Shown here: positions 55,946 through 64,000 of the stretch, one piece after another
Position numbering within the stretch: the stretch's first letter is position 1
How the letters are laid out: the number at the start of each line of letters is the position of its first letter
Origin: Chlorella sorokiniana
Taxonomy: Eukaryota; Chlorophyta; Trebouxiophyceae; Chlorellales; Chlorellaceae
Direction of reading: 5' to 3'
Assembly (NCBI GenBank): GCA_025917655.1
Contig: CP084611.1
Location: forward strand, 1,488,001-1,552,000
Length of the DNA stretch: 64,000 nt
Program-made: the position numbers and the translations under genes
The notes under the pieces: generated by a model
Databases searched by the model: none
The model's input: only the letters and a program-made list of their open reading frames with translations
Told to the model about the DNA's origin: nothing

Positions 55946-58101
55946 TCACGCTGCCTTGGCCCACGCCGCCCTGAACGCGTCTGTGATCAGGGGCGGCGTG
56001 GGCTCCGCCTCAAACTCCCCAATCGGCTGGTACTCCTCCTCGCCGGGCCCCAGCTCCACGCGGCGGTACACCTGGGGGCCGGGGCCAGGCGGTACAGCTT
56101 GGCGGGTACAGAGCCGGCAGAGGGGCGGTGGCTGGGCGGGCCAGGCACCTCGAAGCGAGAGCGTAAGGCACTCGTCAGGAAGGCAGCTCAAACGCGAAAG
56201 GCAGTCGTCAGGGACGGCGCTAGGCCAGGCCCCCCACACACAGCTGCGCCGCACCTCCCATGGCCCGCCGTACTGGTGCCGCAGCGCGCCCATGATGGGG
56301 TGCATGGTGACGCCGCGGTAGAGCAGGCGGAAGTGGTACGCCGTGGCAAAGGAGGCGGCAAAGTCGAGGCGGCCCTGGCGCCCGCGCACCGACATCACGC
56401 CGGCAGCTGCGCAGCAGGGGGGGCCGGGGCCTCAAGGAGGGGGAGGCGGGGATGCAGTGGCTAGCCTTCAGCAGTTGTTAGGCCTGGCAGCGACCGGAGC
56501 GCATCCACACCAGCTGCTGTGCATGCGCCCGCCCGACCCCGACCACCACCCACCCTCAACCCCCGCCCCCGCCCCCCCAACCCCCACCCCACCCGCCCGC
56601 CGCCCACCCGACTGGATGTCGGTCAGCTTGGGGTTGACCAGGATGAGCGGCTTGCCCTGCGCCTCTGCTGCCTCCACCATCTCTGAGGGGGAGAAAGGAG
56701 GCGGGGAGCCCAGCTTGCAAGGCATCACTGGGTGCGCACATGGCGAACACGCACAAGCAGGGCACGGCTCCACGGATTGGGCAGGAGGGTCTGTCAGTGC
56801 CGCCGTCGCCGGGTGCATGGCCCACCTGACAGCAGGGGCATGATGGAGTGGCCCACCATGTTTTGGGGGCAATCAGGATGACTACAGGGCAAGCGGGGGT
56901 GGCAAGGTGCGGTGGATGTGGCAGAGCACACAGGCAGTCATGGGTGATGTGTCTGGAGGCTTGCACTGCATCTCCTTCAGATGGACAGGTGGGTGGTAAC
57001 CACACAGGGGTGGGACCTGCCACCCCGGCCCCCTTTCAACAGCACAGCGCCCCCGCCGGCCCCCGCCTCACAGGCATCCGCGCTCTCCACCTCTGCCGCC
57101 CCCATGTTGCCCGTCTGAATCAGGTCTGCAAACCGGTGCAGAGGCATCAGTGCAGGTCGGCGGCGACAGTGCATGCCGTCTTCCAGCCCTGGCTTGAAGC
57201 GCATGCGTGCGGCAGCGCAATCGCCGCCCCCGCCTGCGCCTCCACCCGCCCCTCCGCCCGCTGAGGCCCACCCGCGCTGCCGCCCCAGTCCATCTGCTTC
57301 ATGATGCGCATCACGCCGTTGAGGCTCAGCGGCAGGCCCTGCGCGGCGCATTGCCGGCGCGCAGGCGGTGCCCGGCTCAGCGCAGCACGTGCAGCAAGGT
57401 GTTGCGCTTCCCAGCCAGCTCAGCGCCGTGCATGCCGCTGCGCTGGAGCACCGTCCTGCGCGCCGCATGCAAGCGTGCCGCCCACCGCACCGCACCTGGA
57501 ACACTCCCTGCCCCATCGCCTGCTGCACGCAGACCTTGACTCGCTTGCCGTCGGCAGCCAGCGCCGTCGCCACCTCCCGCACCAGTTCCAGGAGCGTGCC
57601 GATGCGGTACACGTCAAACTCAGTGTTAAGCTCGGGAATATGCACCTGGGGGGCGGCCAGAGCTGCAGTCTGGGGGCCCGACGGCGGCGGAGCCAAGGTG
57701 CGGGTGCAGCCCGAGGCAGCAGCTGCCCCTCCGATTGTATGGCAACGCACCTGGCCACCACGCGCGTCTCGCCCGCCGCCAGCGCTTTTCTGCACGCCCG
57801 CCACAACCTCACGATAAAAGTGCTGGCGAGTGGAGCGCTCGTGCGGGATTGTGTTGAGCCGCGTCGGGATGGCGGCAGGCGCTGCAACCGCGCCTGAACC
57901 ACCGCTCTCCTCGCTGGTGGCAGCCCGAACTCGGAGGCTTGATTGATGGCGGTGGTGGAGGGAGGGCTGCCGGCTTGCCTGCTGCTGTATTGGCATGCTG
58001 CTTAGCTGGTGTGCGGCGGCGGGTAGCCTGGCCGTCTGGAGAAACCAGCTGCCGCTGCTGCGTGCCGGGGCGCCTCGGTGCATCATGGCTCCACTTTGCA
58101 T
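55946..58101 (-). CDS. DUF1995 plastid protein (LPA3-like)
   Basis: It resembles the DUF1995 family, which includes plastid proteins such as Arabidopsis LPA3, implicated in photosystem II accumulation. The N-terminus (start 58101, or the nearby MM at 58086) is a Ser/Arg/Gln-rich transit-like region, then SLRVRAATSEESGG. Exon by exon: TRLNTIPHERSTRQHFYRE, VHIPELNTEFDVYRIGTLLE, LVREVATALAADGKRVKVCV, QQAMGQGVFQ, PLSLNGVMRIMKQMDWGG, DLIQTGNMGAAEVESADAC, NMVGHSIMPLLS, MVEAAEAQGKPLILVNPKLT, VMSVRGRQGRLDFAASFATA and YHFRLLYRGVTMHPIMGAL. YRRVELGPGEEEYQPIGEFE is near the C-terminus. The VNPKLTDIQSG and MSVRGRQ-R-DFA motifs are the family's most conserved parts. The family call is good; the LPA3 link is from memory. 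Confidence 0.7.
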
Positions 58102-58450
58102 GTTTGAAAGTTAATTCCGACAGCGAGGGAAAGCCAAGAAGCGTGGGTGAGCAACGCTCTTCCCGTGGGCTGGTTACACCCGCCTGCTGCTGTCTGGATG
58201 TCGATGGGCTTGATATTCACGCTGATCGCAGCAGCAAGCAATCGTTGGCCTCGGCCGAGTCTCCACTGGCAATCCCCGCTCTGCCCGCTCTGCGCCGCGC
58301 TTTGATGTGCCGGCCCCAAGAGAGGTGGCAAGTGACATACAAAACAGGGTGGCCATATTTTGCAGTGTGGGCACAGGATGGCAGGCAGCACAGGCGGTGC
58401 GCACAGAGGGCGCTGCATGACATGCGCCGCCGCCGACGCCGCTCTCTCTC
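58102..58450. other. Spacer between two minus-strand plastid-protein genes
   Basis: A 349-nt spacer with no gene. It contains the TGTAA signal of the flavin oxidoreductase gene and the 5' flank of the DUF1995 gene. Confidence 0.5.
58174..58178 (-). promoter_or_regulatory. TGTAA polyadenylation signal
   Basis: A minus-strand TGTAA 273 nt past the stop of the oxidoreductase gene and only about 75 nt upstream of the DUF1995 start. Confidence 0.4.
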
Positions 58451-60525
58451 TCAGTACTCGCACACCATCACCCGCTCGCTGGAGAAGCCGTGCTGCGTGA
58501 GCTTGCGCGTCAGCGAGGCCGCCAGCTCCCCCTCCAGACCGCTCAGCAGCACCTGCGCAGCGGCGGAAGGGGCAAGGGGCGAAGTGAGGGCCCCAGGGCG
58601 CGGCTGCTGAGCCAGACCGAGCAGCTCGTAGTCGGTTCCAGAAAGAAAAGGACAGGGGCAGCGGCGTGGGGCTGCCGCGTGGGCGCAGCGCTCACCGCCG
58701 CGTCCGCCGGCTTGGCGCCGCCCAGCAGGCCCTGCAGGCCGCCCGGTCCGCGGAAGAGGGAGCCGTCCAGCAGCTGCTCGGCGCCCGGGGAGCCGCCGCC
58801 GTTGGAGGAGCCGCCCCCATCCGCCAGGTACAGCGGGGTCAGCGAGGCCTGCAGGGGGCAGGGCCGGGGAGGGGGGTCGAAAACCCTGGAGCCGTGCCGC
58901 GCCTTTTCTGCGACCGGCCACACACGGACGCGGAGCGAAAAGTCACGCTGCGAGAGGCAGCATGCACGCTTCGCCTGCCTCCAGGATACCAACCTCCGTT
59001 GTGCCTGTGCTTGCTGCTTAAAGACCGCTGAGCCAGCCCCTCGACCCCCTCCCGGCACCCACACGCAGCGCCGGCTCACCCCCGCCTCCCGCCAGTCGTC
59101 CCACTCTGCCAGGTATGCTGCCGAGGGCGGGCTGTCTGCCAGGTAGAAGACAGCCACGCGGCTGCTGCCCGCGTGCGCCAGCACGGGCGTCCAGGACAGC
59201 GCGGCACGCACGGGGGCGATGCCGCGCACGCCGGCTGCCACCACCACCAGCGGGTGCCCCGCCTCCAGGCAGGTCATCAGGCTGAGCTCGGGGTTGAAGA
59301 GGGAGGCAAAGCTGCGGCGCGGGGGCGGGTGGCGGAGAGGGGGAGAAGAGGGGCACATCAAGCTGCGGGCAGCCCCGCCACTGCACGCAAACCGGGCTGG
59401 CTGGCTGCGCGCAGCGCTGCAGGCGGCGACAGGGCTTGCGGCATGCGGGCGGGAGGCTCACCCGCGTCCCGCCACCCGGCTGACTTCAATCATCGACCCC
59501 GGGCCCAGCTCCGCCAGCCGGCGCCGTCCGCGTCGCCTGTGCGCGCGTGGGTGGGGGCAGGGCGCGCAGGTCGCGGGGCGCGCCGCCAGGTCTGCGGCAC
59601 CACTTCATGCGCTGGATGCAGGGCAGCCAGCTGCGCACAACCTTCCATGAAACCCCACACCGCCGGGCAGGCCTACCTGCACGGCTGACCAGCAGCTCCA
59701 CCAGGGACGCGTCCAGCATGGCGGAGTCGCGGCGCGCCTCGTACGGCGACGATGCCAGGAGAGCAGGCGGCGCGCCACCGCCAGCTGGCCGCACTCGTCG
59801 GTGCCGCTGCTGCCCGCCTGCTCGCAGTAGCGCGCCGCCACAAACTGGCCGGGGACCCTGCACGGATGGGGCGGGGCGCCCTGTGAGGCCGCTGCCTATG
59901 CGCAGCCCAATGCTGCGGACCCAGACGCACTGGCAACAGGTGCGGGCCTGCGGTGCGGCTGCCCCCCCGGGCACAACCACCTCCGGGCTCACTTGTAGTC
60001 GTCGATCCAGCGCCGGTTCTCCTGCACGTGCCGCACCTTGCGCCCCTCCAGGAAGTTGACGTGGTCTTCCACCGAGAGCAGCAGCGTGCGCACCGAGCCG
60101 TCGGCCGAGGCCTCGCGGTTCTCGACCACCGTGGCCGGCGTCCAGCGCATGTCCTCGGGGCAGCCTGCGCCTGCACGCAAGGGGAATAATTGGGTGTGCG
60201 GCCGTCCAGCTCAGCACAAAGCAGGATGCACGAGCACCACGGCCAAGAAGCAGCTGGCAACCGGACAAGCAGGGACGGCGGGGAGCAACGGGCCTGCCTG
60301 CTGTAGCAGCTGTGCCAGGCCACCCTTGCCATTTCCGTCTGCTCGGCACATTAAGATGCTACGTTTCAGTCTCTTTTGCTCCCGGCGGGATTTGCGAACT
60401 GTGACAAACAGCCTGGGCATAGGAGGGGATGCGGGGGGCCGCATGCCGACAACGGCGCCGGCGTGTGCCTCGATACTTGCGCTTGCAGTCGCATTTTGCG
60501 GATGCGCTGCCGCTTCAGTGTACAA
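58451..60525 (-). CDS. Flavin oxidoreductase of the fruit-protein pKIWI502 type
   Basis: Ferredoxin-NADP-reductase-fold protein, probably plastidic, binding FAD and NAD(P)H; the physiological substrate is unknown. The first exon (start 60525) encodes a basic transit-like leader with MPRLFVTVRKSRREQKRLKR and MCRADGNGK. The junction AAGG/GTGGCC ... GTGCAG/GC restores GKGAGCPEDMRWTPATVVEN. Then VRTLLLSVEDHVNFL and VPGQFVAARYCE form the FAD-barrel part, SLVELLVSRAG and ELGPGSMIEVSRVAGRG match the core, and VVVAAGVRGIAPVRAAL is the nucleotide-binding motif (GxGxAPxR-like). RVAVFYLADSPPSAAYLAEW, LYLADGGGSSNGG and finally LLSGLEGELAASLTRKLTQH with GFSSERVMVCEY match the family's C-terminus. Frame jumps occur near 59,740-59,800. 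Confidence 0.78.
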
Positions 60526-61320
60526 GCTGCGCGCGAGGATGTAGAGGAGGGGAGGAACAAAACTGTCGGCAGGCCGCGCAGGAATGCTTGCTGATTAATA
60601 TCGGTTGCGATGTGATGTTGGATCGCTAGTCGGGCACGATATGTCTGCCGCCCAAAGCTGGTGCCAGCTCGGCGGGAAATCGCACGCTGGCGGGGGAAAG
60701 AAAGGGAGGCTTCGCTCTCGCAGGCACTCTTTCATTGCTGATACTCGCTCGCAGGCTTCGGCCCGCCCTCTGGGGCGCTCTCTGGGGTTGGGGGCTTGGC
60801 TAGTTTTAGCTTCGAGCGCCGAAAGCTTGTGCACGATGATTGTTGCTCACAAAACCTCCAATAAACTTCAATTGGCTACGTACGGGACTCCTAAAAGCCC
60901 ACGCTGCACTCAGCTTTGCCACGGTAGGCTTACACGCGCCTCTTTTGCCGCGGTTAATGCCTTGTTCGACCAATGCCAGTGTCTCAATCGATGGCAAGGG
61001 CATCCCCGCATCCGCAGGCGTGCGGGCATGCTGCTCTTCAAGGGTGCAGACCGCTGGCGGTGCACACGCCGCGAGGGTTTGTGTCTCGCGAAAGGCAAGC
61101 TCTGCTGCCCGTGCTGGTGCTCCACGGCAGCTGTTTCCCTGCACATTGATGTCACCCAGAAGCTTGCTGCGTTCTGCATGCTTGCAAACCCTCGGACGCT
61201 ATCGGCGGCGTCAGACGACAGGCCCCAGCTTCCGGCGCAGCTATCATCTGATCCCCGCCACACGTGCAAGCAAGCCGCCATCGCCCTTGAACCTTTGCTG
61301 CTGCAGCCCCACCCTCGTCG
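60526..61320. other. Divergent intergenic stretch
   Basis: It lies between the oxidoreductase (-) and the CBM20 gene (+). A long plus-strand open frame is present, but codon use is not biased and no motif is recognisable. The transit-peptide exon of the CBM20 protein may lie in its right half. Confidence 0.4.
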
Positions 61321-64000
61321 TTGCGTGCCTTGCCCTTGAGGGTGCAGGTTGTGGCAGCCTCCACCAGCGCCTCGGAACCAACGCCCAGCGCTGAACTTCC
61401 CGCCGTCGCGGTTACCTTCAGGGCCCGCAAGCGCCTGCAGTTTGGGCAGGTGCTCAAGCTGGTGGGCGGCCGGCCCAGCCTGGGGGCCTGGGACGCCGAC
61501 AAGGCGCCAAGTGAGTCCCTTTGGGTCGCCGGCCTGCCACCGGGCCGACTGCCGATGCAGCGCATGTGGCCTCAGCCACGTGCCCCTCGGCCTAGTGGCG
61601 GCATGCTGACGCTGCGGCTGCTGTCGCCCGACGCCCCCATGCCCTCCATGCCACCCTCACCCTGCTCCCGCCTCCCGCTGCAGCCATGGAGTGGGGCGAG
61701 GGAGACCAGTGGACCCTGACACTGGACCTCCCGCCCGGCACCCACCACTTCAAGCTGGCCGTCACCCGGGCGGCCAGCCAGCCGACTGGGAGGGCGGCGC
61801 CAACCGCTCGCTGGAGGTGCCGGCGGCAGGCGCTGGCCCGGGCACCGCGCTGCTGGCCACCTGCGAGTGGGGCAGCACCCACGTCGCCCTGGAGGCGGCG
61901 GCGGCGGCGGAGCAGGATGCCGGAGCTGGTGGGGGGCTGCGGGAGCTGGGCGCCGCTGCTGCTGCTGCTTCTGCTGCTGCTGCTGCGTGCCCCCGCACAT
62001 CTCAGGGTTCCGGATTCGGCGCCTGGCTCTGTTGGAAGACCATGATTCCACGCTGACTCCGCCCGCGGCCCTGCCCGCGCCCTCCCCGCCGCAGCCACCG
62101 AGTTGGACGAGCCGTCGCTGCGCCCTGAAGACCTCACCGCCGAGCCCTACTCTCCCGCCGGGGACGAGGGTGCGCGCCACATGCCAGCCGCTGCATCACA
62201 CCCCGCATTCAATAGGCAGCGGGCTGAGGCGTGGGCTGTGCTTGGGGGTGTAAAGAGCTCGTGTCGCCCACGCCCCCACTCCACCTCCCTGCAGGCGAGG
62301 CGCCGGTCAGCGTGGCGGGCAAGACGGCGGCGGAGGGGGCGACGCGCAGCCAGCAGCCCCTGGCAGGGAGCCAGTCAGCCGCTGCAACGAGCCCCACCTC
62401 TCCCCAGGTGCCTGGCCGCAGCCCGTCGTCTGCCGATGCTGCTGCACCGCCCTGCCGCCCGCCGCCGCTCCTCCCAGGGCAGAGGCCCGCACGCACAAGG
62501 GCGGCAGCGATGCAGCGCCGGCAGCTGGCAAGCGGGACAGTGCAGCCGACCATGGAACTGGCCAGCAAGATTTGGATGGGGGCGCAGCGGCGGGCGCCGC
62601 CAGCGGCAGCGGTGCCCCCGCGAGGGGGCCGGCCTGGAGGGCCATGCTGCGGTGCTGATGGATGCCGGGGACTACCCCTCGCAGACACCGGTGGGCTGCC
62701 CGCCCACCAGGGACGGCAGCGCTTTGAAGCTGCTGGGCAGGCAGCCCAAGGGGCACCACGCTGCACGCCCACACCTGCGCCCACCCTGCTGCTGCCCGCT
62801 GGGCTTGAGCTGCGCTTCCAAGCCCGGTGGCCTGAGCTGCTTGCGCTGCGCCCCTGTTGCGTGCAGATGGGTGAGGGGGCCAAGGAGGAGGTGGGCGGCG
62901 AGCCAGCCGGCGGCCTCAAGCCCTCCACCGAGGCGGCGGTGAAGAGGGAGCTGCAGGAGGCGGTGAGAGCCCCGCTGCCTGCCGCGCCGACCGCCCCTCA
63001 CCGCCCTGCTGTGGCGCGAGGCCTGAGTGCGCCGCCGCGTGCCTTGCTGCAGGCGGCGCCCCAACCCGGCCTGCTTGAGCGCTTCCTGCAGGCACTGGCC
63101 GGCAGCCTGAGCCGCGACGACGAAGACCAGGACGACTACCCGGGTGGCGGCGGCGGCGGCGGAGTCGCCTCGGGCTCGTCCGCGCCCCCGCCCGCCTCCC
63201 CCGCCCCTCTGCCGGCCCGGGCAGCAGCGGTGTCGGCGCCGGCGACCCCCCGCAGCCATGCAGGCGGGCGTGGCTGCGGCGGGCCTGGCTGCGCTGCCCG
63301 TGGTGGCCTGGTCGGAGTGGGCGCTGCGCGACACGGGTGAGGCGCGGCGGCGCGCCGGGTGGGGCAGCAGCGCGCTGCCGCTCCCGGCCTGGGGGCAGCT
63401 GTGTCCTCCTGTACAGCCCCCACCCCCACCCCCAGCTGTCCCCTCCTGGTCCTGTCTCCATCTAACCTCCCTTCCCCACCCACACCGCCCCCGCGCAGGC
63501 TGTGGCCTGCCCCCGGCCCCACGGGCTGCTGGGCGCCGCCGAGGGGCTGTCGTACCTGGTGGTCGGCGGCGTGGCGCTCTGGAGCCTGGCCCGCAGGCTG
63601 CGCACCGGCGGCGGTGAGCCCGCGGCGCAGCGCTGCGCGCCTGCCATGCGCCGCCAGCGACTGAAGCTCTTATGCGCTCACAGCTGCGACGTGCCGCCGG
63701 TGGTGGCTGAGCCACTGCATGCCCCCCATACCCCCCGCAGGCCTGCCCGCAGGCCCCGCCAACCTGCTGGGAGCGGTGCAGGGCGGCAGCTGGCTGGTGG
63801 TGGCGTCTGGGCTGGCAGTGCTGGCGCTGCAGTGGCAAGCCTACGGCTACATCCCCTCCGCCCTGCCCGACAGCAACTGCTTCGGCCAGGCGGCGGCCAG
63901 CCGGGGCTTCACGCTGGCGACGCTGCCCGGCAGCAGCCCCGCCGCGCCCGCCGCCCAGCCGGCAGCCCCCTGCTGGCAGACGCATCGCAGGTGCTGCTGC
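61321..64000 (+). CDS. CBM20 starch-binding protein with C-terminal membrane helices (partial)
   Basis: The 3' end lies beyond the window. A CBM20 starch-binding domain begins near 61,400: AVTFRARKRLQFGQVLKLVG, RPSLGAWDADKAP, then across a clean intron (CCAA/GTGAGT ... CTGCAG/CC) TMEWGEGDQWTLTLDLPPG and THHFKLAV, then DWEGGANRSLEVP. These are the expected CBM20 strands and the two starch-contacting Trp. Long Ala/Pro-rich linkers follow, with LLERFLQALAGSLSRDDEDQ. Three hydrophobic segments come after: MQAGVAAAGLAALPVVAW, GLSYLVVGGVALWSLARR and SWLVVASGLAVLALQWQAYG. So the protein may tether starch to a plastid membrane. The true start is unclear: the 5' coding segment begins RALPLRVQVVAASTSASEP, and an upstream plastid-targeting exon is likely. 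A frame jump sits near 61,780. Confidence 0.7.

Noticed and set aside
60605-61339. Plus-strand open frame of 244 codons
   Set aside because: No codon bias and no motif. It lies in the divergent spacer and probably reflects the scarcity of stops in GC-rich DNA.
1-64000. Transposons, virus-like elements, CRISPR arrays and organellar insertions
   Set aside because: No reverse transcriptase, transposase, integrase, capsid motif, long terminal repeats or spaced direct repeats were seen anywhere in the window.

Overview
The window looks like nuclear DNA of a green alga, most likely a Chlorella-like trebouxiophyte. The evidence is very high GC with strongly G/C-ending codons, many short GT...CAG introns, TGTAA motifs downstream of several stops (the usual green-algal polyadenylation signal), and a gene set of plastid carotenoid, shikimate and phosphate-transport functions. 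I see no rRNA, tRNA, CRISPR array, transposon or viral element.

Layout. 0.4-10 kb: a secreted C69-family dipeptidase (-), a disordered protein with repeated R-x-S-x-D motifs (-), and plastid lycopene beta-cyclase (-). A divergent 83-residue one-pass membrane protein follows on +, with a CUE/DUF1771/Smr (CID7-like) protein only 39 nt downstream of its stop. 12.7-24 kb: an extended-PHD-finger protein (+), a MATE exporter (-), a CxxC protein (+), the gamma-secretase subunit PEN-2 (-), an unknown protein (+) and an SR-rich nuclear protein (-). 25.5-50.7 kb: a transcription-factor-like locus with two large related genes in opposite orientation. Gene A is on + at 25.5-31.1 kb and gene B on - at 40.9-50.7 kb. 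Both combine AP2-like repeats, a series of GATA-like C2C2 fingers, B3-like domains and a shared C-terminal helical tail. Between them lie an unknown helical protein (-), a plastid PHT4/ANTR anion transporter (-) and a smaller AP2-like plus CW-finger protein (-). 51.8-64 kb: bifunctional dehydroquinate dehydratase/shikimate dehydrogenase (+), a DUF1995 plastid protein (-), a pKIWI502-type flavin oxidoreductase (-) and a CBM20 starch-binding protein (+) that runs off the right edge.

The most notable find is the AP2 + GATA-like + B3 architecture. Land-plant RAV factors join AP2 to B3, but I know of no standard family that also carries GATA-like fingers. A caution for the whole window: nearly every gene changes reading frame by one base at a short homopolymer. 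Paralogous and tandem copies inside the window differ at exactly such runs, so I read most of these jumps as assembly errors rather than broken genes. Gene spans are therefore better supported than exact exon edges.
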